Assembly: GCF_001954195.1 (NCBI RefSeq)
Contig: NZ_MBES01000058.1
Coordinates: 62,001 to 126,000, forward strand
Direction: 5' to 3'
DNA: 64,000 nucleotides
Source of the DNA: Mycobacterium sp. IS-1264
GTDB taxonomy: Bacteria; Actinomycetota; Actinomycetes; Mycobacteriales; Mycobacteriaceae
Shown: positions 36,268 to 44,886 of the stretch, piece by piece
Position numbering within the stretch: the stretch's first letter is position 1
Layout: the number at the start of each line of letters is the position of its first letter
Program-made: the position numbers and the translations under genes
Notes under the pieces: model-generated
What the model saw: the letters and a program-made list of their open reading frames with translations, nothing else
What the model was told of the DNA's origin: nothing
The model's database searches: none

Positions 36268-37593
36268 GTGCTTTCGGCTTTCATCTCATCGCTGCGGACA
36301 GTCGACCTGAGACGGAAGATTCTTTTCACGCTTGGCATCGTCGTCCTGTACCGGCTCGGTGCCGCACTGCCGTCGCCGGGCGTCAACTTCCCGAACGTGC
36401 AGCAGTGCATCAAAGAGGCCAGCGGCGGCGAAGCGGGCCAGATCTACTCGCTGATCAACCTGTTCTCCGGTGGTGCGCTGCTGAAACTCACCGTGTTCGC
36501 GGTGGGGGTGATGCCGTACATCACGGCCAGCATCATCGTGCAGCTGCTCACGGTGGTGATCCCGCGGTTCGAGGAATTGCGCAAGGAAGGCCAGTCCGGT
36601 CAGGCCAAGATGACGCAGTACACCCGGTATCTGGCCATTGCGCTGGCCATCCTGCAGGCCACCAGCATCGTGGCCCTGGCGGCCAACGGCGGCCTGCTAC
36701 AGGGCTGCTCGCTGGACATCATCGCCGATCAGAGCATTTTCACGCTGGTCGTCATCGTGCTGGTGATGACGGGCGGCGCGGCGCTGGTGATGTGGATGGG
36801 TGAGCTGATCACCGAACGCGGCATCGGCAACGGCATGTCCCTGCTGATCTTCGTCGGTATCGCCGCGCGCATCCCCTCCGAGGGCAAGACCATCCTGGAC
36901 AGCCGCGGCGGGGTCATCTTCGCCGCCGTGTGTGTGGCCGCGCTGATCATCATCGTCGGCGTGGTGTTCGTCGAGCAGGGCCAGCGCCGCATCCCGGTGC
37001 AATACGCAAAGCGCATGGTGGGGCGGCGCATGTACGGCGGAACGTCGACGTATCTGCCGCTGAAGGTCAACCAGGCCGGCGTCATTCCGGTCATCTTCGC
37101 GTCGTCGCTCATCTACATACCGCACCTGATCACGCAGCTGATCCGCAGCGGCAGTGGCGGCACCGGCAACAGCTGGTGGGACAAGTTCGTCGGCAGCTAC
37201 CTGTCCGACCCGAGCGACCCGGTCTACATCGGCATCTATTTCGGGCTGATCATCTTCTTCACGTACTTCTACGTCTCGGTCACCTTCAATCCCGACGAGC
37301 GCGCCGACGAGATGAAGAAATTCGGCGGCTTCATTCCGGGCATCCGGCCGGGCAAGCCGACCGCCGATTACCTGCGTTATGTGCTGAGCCGGATCACCCT
37401 GCCCGGCTCGATCTACCTGGGCGCGATCTCGGTGCTGCCGAACCTGTTCCTGCAGATCGGCAATGGCGGAGCGGTCCAGAACTTGCCCTTCGGCGGTACG
37501 GCGGTTCTGATCATGATTGGCGTCGGTTTGGATACGGTCAAACAAATCGAGAGTCAACTCATGCAGCGCAACTACGAAGGGTTCCTCAAGTGA
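36268..37593 (+). CDS. secY: Protein translocase subunit SecY
   Basis: Channel-forming subunit of the Sec translocon in the inner membrane. The 441 residues have the expected ten transmembrane segments. Signatures include [20 protein letters not shown] near residue 14, [20 protein letters not shown] around residue 66, [20 protein letters not shown], and the C-terminal region [22 protein letters not shown] 36268 follows AGGAAGA and gives the family N-terminus ([16 protein letters not shown]). It is the housekeeping SecY; adk and mapA follow as in other bacteria. Confidence 0.97.
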   Translation: MLSAFISSLRTVDLRRKILFTLGIVVLYRLGAALPSPGVNFPNVQQCIKEASGGEAGQIYSLINLFSGGALLKLTVFAVGVMPYITASIIVQLLTVVIPRFEELRKEGQSGQAKMTQYTRYLAIALAILQATSIVALAANGGLLQGCSLDIIADQSIFTLVVIVLVMTGGAALVMWMGELITERGIGNGMSLLIFVGIAARIPSEGKTILDSRGGVIFAAVCVAALIIIVGVVFVEQGQRRIPVQYAKRMVGRRMYGGTSTYLPLKVNQAGVIPVIFASSLIYIPHLITQLIRSGSGGTGNSWWDKFVGSYLSDPSDPVYIGIYFGLIIFFTYFYVSVTFNPDERADEMKKFGGFIPGIRPGKPTADYLRYVLSRITLPGSIYLGAISVLPNLFLQIGNGGAVQNLPFGGTAVLIMIGVGLDTVKQIESQLMQRNYEGFLK

Positions 37594-38135
37594 GAGTCGT
37601 TTTGCTGGGACCGCCGGGGGCGGGCAAGGGGACGCAGGCAGGACGGCTCGCCGAGAAGCTCGGGATCCCGCAAATCTCCACCGGCGAGTTGTTTCGCCGC
37701 AACATCGAGGACGGCACCAAGCTCGGCGTGGAGGCCAAGCGCTACCTCGATGCCGGTGACCTGGTGCCCTCCGACCTGACGAACCAGCTCGTCGACGATC
37801 GGCTCGACGATGCGGACGCGGCCAACGGTTTCATCCTGGACGGGTATCCGCGCTCGCTCGAGCAGGCCAAAGCGCTGCACGAGATGCTCGGACGCCGCGG
37901 CACCGACATCGACGCGGTGCTGGAGTTCCGGGTGTCGCAGGAGGAGTTGTTCGCCCGCCTCAAGGGCCGCGGCCGCGCCGACGACACCGACGACGTCATC
38001 CTCAACCGGATGAACGTCTACCGCGACGAGACCGCCCCGCTGCTGGAGTACTACAGCGACCGGTTGAAGACCGTCGACGCCGTGGGCTCGATGGACGAGG
38101 TGTTCGCCCGCGCGCTGCAAGCGCTGGGCAAGTAG
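37590..38135 (+). CDS. adk: Adenylate kinase, short form
   Basis: Converts AMP and ATP to two ADP. The 181 residues contain the P-loop [10 protein letters not shown], the AMP-site [10 protein letters not shown], and [13 protein letters not shown]. As in other actinobacteria the LID domain is short ([15 protein letters not shown]), without the zinc cysteines. The frame is open upstream; GTG 37590, overlapping the secY stop, gives the standard start ([10 protein letters not shown]). mapA begins two bases after its stop. Confidence 0.97.
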   Translation: MRVVLLGPPGAGKGTQAGRLAEKLGIPQISTGELFRRNIEDGTKLGVEAKRYLDAGDLVPSDLTNQLVDDRLDDADAANGFILDGYPRSLEQAKALHEMLGRRGTDIDAVLEFRVSQEELFARLKGRGRADDTDDVILNRMNVYRDETAPLLEYYSDRLKTVDAVGSMDEVFARALQALGK

Positions 38136-38137
38136 CG

Positions 38138-38941
38138 ATGAGCCCGCTGGCACGGCTGCGGGGTCGCAGGGTCGTGCCGCAGCGCAGCGCCGCGGAACTC
38201 GATGCGATGGCCGCCGCCGGCGCCGTCGTCGCGGCCGCGCTGGACGCCGTGCGCGCCGGGGCCGTCGCGGGGGTGTCGACGCTGAGCCTGGACCAGATCG
38301 CGGAGTCGGTGATCCGCGAAGCGGGCGCGATCCCGTCGTTCCTGGGCTATCACGGCTACCCGGCGTCGATCTGCGCGTCGGTCAACGATCGCGTGGTGCA
38401 CGGCATCCCCTCCGCCGGGGAAACGCTGGCGCCGGGCGACCTGGTATCCATCGACTGCGGTGCGGTCCTGGACGGCTGGCACGGTGACGCGGCGATCAGC
38501 TTCGGGGTCGGGGCGCTGGATCCGGCCGACGACGCGCTGTGCGCGGCGACCAGGGAATCGCTGGAAGCCGGCATCGCGGCGATGGTGGCCGGCAACCGGC
38601 TGACCGACGTCTCGTTTGCCATTGAGACGGGCACGCATGCCGCCGAGGCCCGCTACGGCCGCGCCTTCGGGATCGTGGAGGGGTACGGGGGCCACGGCAT
38701 CGGCCGGCACATGCACATGGACCCGTTCCTGCCCAACGAGGGCTCACCCGGTCGGGGCCCGCTGCTGGCCCCCGGTTCGGTGCTGGCTATCGAACCCATG
38801 CTGACGCTCGGCACCGGCAAAACCACCATCCTGGACGACCAATGGACGGTCACAACCACCGATGGCTCACGCGCGGCACATTGGGAACACACCGTCGCGG
38901 TAACGGAGACAGGGCCGCGCATCCTGACGCTCGCGTCCTGA
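38138..38941 (+). CDS. mapA: Methionine aminopeptidase type I
   Basis: Removes the initiator methionine from nascent proteins. The 267 residues have the five metal ligands: Asp in [20 protein letters not shown] (two Asp), His in [12 protein letters not shown], Glu in LAIEPML and the final Glu in [26 protein letters not shown] forms the substrate region. It is the short mycobacterial form (M. tuberculosis Rv0734). It is coupled with adk; after its stop comes the sigL promoter region. Confidence 0.96.
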   Translation: MSPLARLRGRRVVPQRSAAELDAMAAAGAVVAAALDAVRAGAVAGVSTLSLDQIAESVIREAGAIPSFLGYHGYPASICASVNDRVVHGIPSAGETLAPGDLVSIDCGAVLDGWHGDAAISFGVGALDPADDALCAATRESLEAGIAAMVAGNRLTDVSFAIETGTHAAEARYGRAFGIVEGYGGHGIGRHMHMDPFLPNEGSPGRGPLLAPGSVLAIEPMLTLGTGKTTILDDQWTVTTTDGSRAAHWEHTVAVTETGPRILTLAS

Positions 38942-38956
38942 CCCCCGACGCTTTAG

Positions 38957-38984
38957 TGAACTAAATACCTGTTCGACTCGTTGC
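38957..38984 (+). promoter_or_regulatory. SigL-type autoregulatory promoter
   Basis: TGAACT (38957-38962), 16-base spacer, CGTTGC (38979-38984). The published SigL consensus as I recall it is TGAACC with CGTGTC about 16-17 bases downstream, and sigL is known to be autoregulated in M. tuberculosis. A transcript would start near 38991, just before the AGGAGGTGATC ribosome site. Confidence 0.6.
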
Positions 38985-39004
38985 AGTTGGCAGGAGGTGA
39001 TCGA

Positions 39005-39550
39005 GTGGCTCGGGTTGCCGGCACTTGGAGGGCGTCCGGGGCTGCCGAAGCCGCTCTGATGAAGGCGCTCTACGACGAACATGCCGCGGTCCTGTGGCGC
39101 TACGCGCTGCGCCTGACCGGGGACCCGAGCCAATCGGAAGACGTGGTCCAGGAGACATTGTTACGGGCGTGGCAACACCCCGAAGTCATCGGCGACACCG
39201 ACAGGTCGGCGCGGGCGTGGCTGTTCACCGTGGCCCGCAACATGATCATCGACGACCGGCGCAGCGCGCGGTACCGCAACGTGGTCGGTTCGCTGGACGA
39301 GGCGGGCGCGCCGGAGCAATCCACGCCCGACGAGGTGAACGCGGCGCTGGATCGGCTGCTGATCGCCGACGCCATGGTGCAACTATCCGCGGAGCACCGG
39401 GCCGTCATCGAGCGCTCCTACTACCGCGGATGGACCACCGCGCAGATTGCTGCGGACCTTGAGATCGCGGAAGGAACAGTGAAGTCGCGACTACACTATG
39501 CCGTACGGGCATTGCGGCTCACTCTGCAGGAACTTGGAGTTACGCGATGA
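39005..39550 (+). CDS. sigL: ECF RNA polymerase sigma factor SigL
   Basis: Extracytoplasmic-function sigma factor of 181 residues. Region 2 spans LMKALYDEHAAVLWRYALRL to RAWLFTVARNMIIDDRRSAR; region 4 is LSAEHRAVIERSYYRGWTTA followed by AQIAADLEIAEGTVKSRLHY. GTG 39005 has a ribosome site, AGGAGGTGATC at 38992-39002, fully complementary to the 16S tail. The protein matches M. tuberculosis SigL (Rv0735). In that species SigL controls its own operon, some polyketide synthase genes and envelope genes. It is followed by its anti-sigma factor gene 78 bases on. Confidence 0.95.
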   Translation: MARVAGTWRASGAAEAALMKALYDEHAAVLWRYALRLTGDPSQSEDVVQETLLRAWQHPEVIGDTDRSARAWLFTVARNMIIDDRRSARYRNVVGSLDEAGAPEQSTPDEVNAALDRLLIADAMVQLSAEHRAVIERSYYRGWTTAQIAADLEIAEGTVKSRLHYAVRALRLTLQELGVTR

Positions 39551-39628
39551 CGGCCCGGGGTTGTGTTCGAGGACCCATCCGGGCGGTCGTCGGCTCCGAA
39601 TACTTGAGGGTGACGGGAGACGAATGAC

Positions 39629-40387
39629 ATGAGGACGCCGCAATGGGGTATCGGCCCGCCCGGTGACAACGAGGTACTTGGCGTGACGATCGAAGACAGC
39701 CACCGCTACGCGATGTGGGATGCCGCATACGTGCTGGGGTCGTTGTCTGCCGTCGACCGCCGCGAATTCGAGGCGCACATGGCCGGCTGCCCGGCGTGCC
39801 GGGAGGCCGTCGCGGAACTCAGCGGCGTGCCCGGCCTGCTCTCGCAACTCGACCATGACGAAGTGTCCGCGATCGGCGAATCCGGCCCCGCGCAAGCGGT
39901 CCCGCCGGAGATGTCGCCAGAGCTGTTGCCGTCGTTGCTGGCAACGGTGCGCTGGCGCCGCCGCCGCGCCCGCGTGACCACCTGGGTGGCCTCGTCCGCC
40001 GCGGCCGCCGTGTTGGGAGTCGGGGTGTTGGTCGGCGTGCAGGGGCATTTCTCGACGCCGCCGCAGCAGGTGGCCGCGTCCGCACAGGACATGTCGCAGG
40101 TCGGCACCACCCTGCTGACCTCCACGGTGTCGCTGTCCAGTCAGCACTGGGGGACATTCATCAACCTGAAGTGCGTCTGCCTCGCCCCGATTTATGCGCA
40201 CCACGACACGCTTGCGATGGTCGTGGTCGGTCGCGACGGCAGCCAGACCCGGCTGGCGACCTGGGTGGCCGAACCCGGTCACACCGCCACGCCCGCGGGC
40301 AGCATCTCGACGCCGATCGACCAGATCGCCGCCGTGCAGGTGGTTGCCGCCGATACCGGGCAGGTCTTGCTGCAGCGCTCGCTGTAA
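39629..40387 (+). CDS. rslA: Zinc-dependent anti-sigma-L factor RslA
   Basis: Membrane anti-sigma factor that holds SigL inactive until its zinc is lost under oxidation. The 252 residues have the ZAS motif His25 ... His50-x3-Cys54-x2-Cys57 (FEAHMAGCPACREAV), a single transmembrane helix at about residues 113-138 (TTWVASSAAAAVLGVGVLVG), and an external domain with CVC and the conserved ending AAVQVVAADTGQVLLQRSL. It matches M. tuberculosis RslA (Rv0736). ATG 39629 was chosen; ATG 39624 is in another frame. Confidence 0.94.
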   Translation: MRTPQWGIGPPGDNEVLGVTIEDSHRYAMWDAAYVLGSLSAVDRREFEAHMAGCPACREAVAELSGVPGLLSQLDHDEVSAIGESGPAQAVPPEMSPELLPSLLATVRWRRRRARVTTWVASSAAAAVLGVGVLVGVQGHFSTPPQQVAASAQDMSQVGTTLLTSTVSLSSQHWGTFINLKCVCLAPIYAHHDTLAMVVVGRDGSQTRLATWVAEPGHTATPAGSISTPIDQIAAVQVVAADTGQVLLQRSL

Positions 40388-40403
40388 ATTTCGCACCCCG
40401 CGG

Positions 40404-40431
40404 TGAACTGAAGTTACCCGCCGGTCGTGTC
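40404..40431 (+). promoter_or_regulatory. SigL-type promoter of the ThDP-enzyme cluster
   Basis: TGAACT (40404-40409), a 16-base spacer, and CGTGTC (40426-40431): an even better match to the SigL consensus than the sigL promoter itself, with identical -35 and spacing. The start of transcription would fall at about 40438, the A of the ATG of the next gene, predicting a leaderless mRNA. Confidence 0.65.
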
Positions 40432-40437
40432 ACACAC

Positions 40438-42177
40438 ATGCCCCGCAAGCAGCGCGTGGTCGACCACGTCGTCGAGCGTCTCGCGTCCATCGGAGTCGAC
40501 CACATCTTCGGTGTGGACGGTGCCAACATCGAGGATCTCTACGACGCCGCGCACTTCCGGTCCGACATCACCGCGATTTTGGCCAAGCACGAATTTTCCG
40601 CCGCGACGATGGCCGATGGCTACAGCCGCAGCGGCGCCGGGCTGGGTGTGGTGGCGGCAACCTCGGGCGGCGGCGCGCTGAACCTTGTTGCGGCGCTCGG
40701 GGAGTCGCTGACAAGCCGCGTTCCCGTGTTGGCGTTGGTCGGCCAAACCGCTACCACGATGGATGGCCGAGGCAGTTTTCAGGACACCAGCGGCAGCAAC
40801 GGATCGCTGGACGCCGAGGCGGTGTTTTCCGCGGTGTCGCTGTCGTGCCGGCGGGTGCTCTCGCCGGACGACATCGCGCCCGCGTTGTCGGAGGCCATTG
40901 CGGCCGCACGCGCCGGCGGCCCGGCAGTGTTGTTGTTGCCCAAGGACATTCAGCAGGGATACGTCGAGATTGATGGCGACGGTAGTTCGCATGATCCGCG
41001 TCCGATCGGAAATCCGGCTCCGATCGTCCCGGTGCTGCGAGACGCCGATGGCCCGATCACCATCATCGCGGGCGAGCAGGTCGCCCGGGACAACGCCCGC
41101 GCCGAGCTCGAAGCGCTGCGTGCGGTGTTGCGGGCGCGGGTGGCCACGGTGCCGGACGCCAAGGACGCCGCGGGCACACCCGGCCTCGGGTCCTCGTCGT
41201 CGCTCGGTGTGACCGGCGTGATGGGCCACCCGGGTGTGGCCGAAGCGGTGGCCGCGAGCGCCGTGTGCCTCGTCGTCGGCACCCGGCTGTCGGTCACCGC
41301 GCGGACCGGACTGGACGATGCACTGGCCGCGGTGCGGACGGTCTCGATCGGGTCGGCACCGCCGTATGTTCGGTGCACTCACGTGCACACCGAGGACCTG
41401 CGCGGCTCGCTGCGCATGCTCACCCAGGCGCTGTCCGGGCGCGGACGGCCGACGGGCGTTCGGGTGCCCGATGTGGTGCGCCGCACCGAGCTGACGCCGC
41501 CGCCCTGCGAGGGCGACGGCGTGCGCTACCGCGACGCCATGGCGGTGCTGGACGATGCGCTGCCCGACGGGACGGACATCGTGGTCGACGCCGGCAACAC
41601 CGGCGCGGCGGCGATCCACTACCTGGGCGCGCGACGCGGCGGCAGGTTCGCGGTCGCGCTCGGCATGGGCGGCATGGGATACAGCTTCGGGGCCGGCATC
41701 GGGATGGCGTTCGGGCGCGCCACGAGTGGGCGGCCCCGGGGCCGCACCGTGGTGATCGCGGGCGACGGGGCGTTCTTCATGCACGGCATGGAGGTGCACA
41801 CCGCCGTGCACTACCGGCTGCCGGTGACGTTCGTGCTGTTCAATAACAACGCCCACGCCATGTGCGTGACCCGCGAGCAGCTGTTCTACGACGATCTCTA
41901 CAGCTACAACCGATTCCGCCCCAGCCGGCTCGGCGCGGGCCTGGCCGCGATGTTCCCGGGCCTGACATCCGTCGACGCGACCGATCTGGACGGGTTCGCC
42001 GCCGCGCTGCGCGTGGCACTGGACGCCGACGGGCCGGCGGTGGTCAGCGTCGAGTGCGCAGCCGACGAAATCCCGCCGTTCGCACCCTTCCTTGCCCAGG
42101 CGCCGGCCAAAGCCACTGCCCCAGAAGAGATTCCAACCTCGAAGGAGAACCGAACCGATGTCGCTGCCAGCGCTTGA
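40438..42177 (+). CDS. Thiamine-diphosphate-dependent enzyme, acetolactate synthase-like
   Basis: A 579-residue ThDP enzyme of the acetolactate synthase/benzoylformate decarboxylase fold. The catalytic Glu is Glu52 in KHEFSAATMADGYSR; the cofactor motif starts with GDG at residues 442-444 and ends with NNN at about 469-471 (AGDGAFFMHGMEV, LFNNNAHAM). The reaction should be decarboxylation or carboligation of a 2-oxo acid. It is not housekeeping IlvB: no ilvN follows, and residues around the active site differ. The frame is open upstream but ATG 40438 fits the family N-terminus (VVDHVVERLASIGVDHIFGV) and the promoter. The end overlaps the SRPBCC gene by 20 bases. Confidence 0.85.
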   Translation: MPRKQRVVDHVVERLASIGVDHIFGVDGANIEDLYDAAHFRSDITAILAKHEFSAATMADGYSRSGAGLGVVAATSGGGALNLVAALGESLTSRVPVLALVGQTATTMDGRGSFQDTSGSNGSLDAEAVFSAVSLSCRRVLSPDDIAPALSEAIAAARAGGPAVLLLPKDIQQGYVEIDGDGSSHDPRPIGNPAPIVPVLRDADGPITIIAGEQVARDNARAELEALRAVLRARVATVPDAKDAAGTPGLGSSSSLGVTGVMGHPGVAEAVAASAVCLVVGTRLSVTARTGLDDALAAVRTVSIGSAPPYVRCTHVHTEDLRGSLRMLTQALSGRGRPTGVRVPDVVRRTELTPPPCEGDGVRYRDAMAVLDDALPDGTDIVVDAGNTGAAAIHYLGARRGGRFAVALGMGGMGYSFGAGIGMAFGRATSGRPRGRTVVIAGDGAFFMHGMEVHTAVHYRLPVTFVLFNNNAHAMCVTREQLFYDDLYSYNRFRPSRLGAGLAAMFPGLTSVDATDLDGFAAALRVALDADGPAVVSVECAADEIPPFAPFLAQAPAKATAPEEIPTSKENRTDVAASA

Positions 42178-42805
42178 GGACATTCCGACACCCATCGACG
42201 GGGTCGTCCGCATCGAAACCAGCCCCAGGGAAAAGGCCACACCGATCATCATGGAGATGATGCGGTCGGTGTACCCGCACGACCAGGTGTTCGGCGAATA
42301 CTGCACCGTCAACGATTACATCGACTGCCCGCCCGACGAGCTGTTCGAGTACATGTCCGACACGCGCAGCCTCGAGGAGTGGACCTACAGCCTGCGCGGC
42401 TTCACCACGACCGACGAGCCGGGCCTGTGGCTGGCGCATGACCGGCTCGGCTCGGAAACCGAGATCTACACCCGCACCGTCGTCAACGAGCAGGCGCGGA
42501 CCGTCGACTACCACTGCGCCTGGGATCAGGGCAAGCACCTGTGGATGATCTATCTGATGCGCGTCATCGACGCGCAGGTGGTGCTCGACAAGCCGGGTTC
42601 GGTTGTGCTGTGGACCAATTGCCACCACCCGTTCTACGACCACAACCCGTATCCGGAGACCGCGCCGCCCGGGCGCCCGGTATGGGTCGGTGACTTCTGG
42701 GACATGTTCGGCGCCGGCCACCTGCTGGAGATGAAGAACCTCAAGGCGATCGCCGAGTACCGCCACCGCAACGGCCTTCCGGTCACCCCGAAATGGATGA
42801 GCTGA
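42158..42805 (+). CDS. SRPBCC-fold protein (cyclase/lipid-binding type)
   Basis: A 215-residue protein whose DYIDCPPDELFEYMSDTRSL and EWTYSLRGF segments are typical of the START/SRPBCC helix-grip fold, used for hydrophobic ligand binding and by polyketide aromatases/cyclases. ATG 42158 has GAAGGAG upstream. The C-terminus (LLEMKNLKAIAEYRHRNG) fits the long closing helix of the fold. It is coupled to the ThDP gene and followed seven bases later by the KAS III-like gene. Enzymatic or carrier role is unknown; a substrate shared with its neighbours is likely. Confidence 0.72.
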   Translation: MSLPALEDIPTPIDGVVRIETSPREKATPIIMEMMRSVYPHDQVFGEYCTVNDYIDCPPDELFEYMSDTRSLEEWTYSLRGFTTTDEPGLWLAHDRLGSETEIYTRTVVNEQARTVDYHCAWDQGKHLWMIYLMRVIDAQVVLDKPGSVVLWTNCHHPFYDHNPYPETAPPGRPVWVGDFWDMFGAGHLLEMKNLKAIAEYRHRNGLPVTPKWMS

Positions 42806-42812
42806 GGACAAC

Positions 42813-43832
42813 ATGAGCCAGCCCGCCGTCAGCCTGATCGACGTCTCCAGCTATCTGCCGGGCGAGCCGATCGGCGCCGAGTACTACGCGCAATTCGCCG
42901 AATCCGATGACCTGCGCGACAACGTCATGTTCCGCGCCCCGAAGTACCGCCACCACGTCGCACCGGACGAGACCGCGATCGACATGATCGAACGGGCCGC
43001 GCAGGGGCTGATCGAACGCCACGGCCACGACGCCGTCGAAGGCGTGGACGTGTTGATCACGCACACCCAGGTGCCGGACATGGCCTTCTACGGCGAAGGG
43101 GGCGGCATCGCTCACCGGCTCGGCCTGCGGCCCTCCTGGGTGCTGGATCTGAACAACGGCGGCTGCGCCGCATTTGTGTTGGCGCTCAACGTGGCTCGTA
43201 AACTGCTGTCGACCGGCGAAGGCCACAGCGCGCTGATCGCCATCGCGCAGAACGCGGCCGGTCAGTTCTTCGACCAGCCGACGATCAGGCGCAAGGCGCA
43301 GTCGGCGGTGCCGGGTGACGGCGCCGCGGTCGGGCTGGTCACGGTCGGCGACGACTCGCCCATTCTCGACGTCGAGTGCCGCACCTACGGCGAATACGCG
43401 GGTGAGATGACGCTCTCCTACGACCCGCCCCGCAAGTGGTGGGCGGCCGGGCTCGGCGAGGGCAGCATCGGGTTCACCGAAAACAAGATCACCAAGGTGC
43501 TCGCCCGGGGCAACCGGCAGGTCCCCGAGGTGGCGCTGGCGGTCTGCGACCGAATCGGCCTGCCCGCCAAGGAGATCGACTTGCTGGTCACCAACCAACC
43601 GAATCGGGCGTTCCTGCGCAACTGGCGTGAAGCGCTCGAGTTGCCGAAGGAACGGCATCGCGACACCTTCGAAGAGTGCGGCAACCTGTTCGGCGCCGGG
43701 ATCCCGGTGAACCTCGACCGCGCGATATCGGACGGACAGGTCCGGGCGGGCGACGTGGTGATGATGGCGGCCTTTGCGCACGCCGGTGACTTCGCCGGCG
43801 CGGCCGCGGTGCGGTGGGGCGGACGGGGCTGA
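42813..43832 (+). CDS. KAS III-like thiolase-fold protein with altered triad
   Basis: A 339-residue homologue of 3-oxoacyl-ACP synthase III, which condenses acyl-CoA with a malonyl group. The nucleophile is Cys118 in LDLNNGGCAAFVLAL, and the conserved Asn is Asn291 in CGNLFGAG. Where FabH has the catalytic His (in PHQAN) this protein has Asn261 (TNQPNRAF), so the standard Cys-His-Asn triad is Cys-Asn-Asn. The protein may catalyse acyl transfer or another condensation instead of decarboxylative Claisen chemistry. Its TGA shares a base with the ATG of the aminotransferase gene. Confidence 0.83.
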   Translation: MSQPAVSLIDVSSYLPGEPIGAEYYAQFAESDDLRDNVMFRAPKYRHHVAPDETAIDMIERAAQGLIERHGHDAVEGVDVLITHTQVPDMAFYGEGGGIAHRLGLRPSWVLDLNNGGCAAFVLALNVARKLLSTGEGHSALIAIAQNAAGQFFDQPTIRRKAQSAVPGDGAAVGLVTVGDDSPILDVECRTYGEYAGEMTLSYDPPRKWWAAGLGEGSIGFTENKITKVLARGNRQVPEVALAVCDRIGLPAKEIDLLVTNQPNRAFLRNWREALELPKERHRDTFEECGNLFGAGIPVNLDRAISDGQVRAGDVVMMAAFAHAGDFAGAAAVRWGGRG

Positions 43833-44878
43833 TGGTCGCAAGCCCGCTGGCGGTCGAGATCGACGACGCGTTTCCCGACGCGATCGATCCGCACGCGCTG
43901 TCGCTGAACGAAAACCCGTTTCCGCCGCTGCCGGCGGTGCGGTCGGTATTGATCCGTTCCATCGATGCGGCCAACCGCTATCCGGAGTTTCTGCCCGAGC
44001 GGTTGCGCAACCTGATCGCCGGGCGCATCGGCGTGCCCGCCGACCAGGTGGTGCTGGGCGCCGGGGCGACCGGGGTGGTGCTGCAGGCGCTGCAGGCGCT
44101 GACCGCGCCGGGGGACGCGATCGCCATGTCGACGCCGACCTTCGACGGCTATCCGATCATCGCCGAGATGACACGGCTGCGGTCGGTGACCGTTGCACTC
44201 GACGAGCACGGCCATAACGACCTCGACGGGCTGGCCGACGCCGCCGCGGCCGCGCGGGTCGTGGTGGTGTGCCGGCCGCACAACCCGACCGGCACGCTCG
44301 AGCCCGCGGCCCAGCTGTTCCGATTCCTGCGCCGCGTGCCACGCGATACCGTCGTGGTCCTCGACGAGGCCTACATCGAATTCGCCGCGGCCGAGCACCG
44401 CATTGACGTGGCGGCGCTGGTTCGGCGCTTCCCGAACGTCGTGGTGGTACGTACCTTCTCCAAGGCCTACGGGCTGGCCGGCCTGCGGATCGGTTACGGC
44501 CTGGCGTCGGGCGAGCTGGCCCGCATGCTGTGGTCCCAGCAGCTGCCGTTCGGCATCGCGATGACCAGCCTGCCCGCGGTCGCGGCGTCCTACAACGCCG
44601 AAGACCAACTGCTGCAACGGATCCGGGCGATCACCGCCGAATGTCGCTACCTCCGGATGCGCTTGGGCGCACTGGGGATCTACACCACCGACGCCCACGC
44701 CAACTTCGTGTACCTGCCGTCGAGGGGTCGGCTGTGGCGCGAGGTCTTCGCCGACAGCGGACTGCAGGTTCGCTGCTACGCGGACGGCGACGCGCGCATC
44801 ACCGTGGGCAACCGGGCATCCACGCAGGCGGTGCTGTCTGCGGTGGGAAAGTCCACGCCGGGGCTGCAAGTGCGGTAA
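43832..44878 (+). CDS. Class I/II aminotransferase, histidinol-phosphate type
   Basis: A 348-residue PLP enzyme. The Schiff-base Lys is Lys211 in TFSKAYGLAGLRIGY; NENPFPPL near the N-terminus, PHNPTG (about 149-154) and LDEAYIEF (Asp and Tyr contacting PLP) follow the HisC-like pattern. ATG 43832, overlapping the KAS III-like stop, is preferred to GTG 43814. The true histidine gene hisC is normally in the his operon, so this copy is probably an aromatic or special-purpose aminotransferase serving the cluster. MarR follows nine bases later. Confidence 0.85.
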   Translation: MVASPLAVEIDDAFPDAIDPHALSLNENPFPPLPAVRSVLIRSIDAANRYPEFLPERLRNLIAGRIGVPADQVVLGAGATGVVLQALQALTAPGDAIAMSTPTFDGYPIIAEMTRLRSVTVALDEHGHNDLDGLADAAAAARVVVVCRPHNPTGTLEPAAQLFRFLRRVPRDTVVVLDEAYIEFAAAEHRIDVAALVRRFPNVVVVRTFSKAYGLAGLRIGYGLASGELARMLWSQQLPFGIAMTSLPAVAASYNAEDQLLQRIRAITAECRYLRMRLGALGIYTTDAHANFVYLPSRGRLWREVFADSGLQVRCYADGDARITVGNRASTQAVLSAVGKSTPGLQVR

Positions 44879-44886
44879 GAAAGGGC

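Noticed and set aside
40414..42312. A 632-codon minus-strand open frame over the ThDP enzyme gene
   Set aside because: The opposite strand encodes a complete enzyme with its catalytic Glu and ThDP motif; the antisense translation is His/Arg/Gly-rich without motifs.
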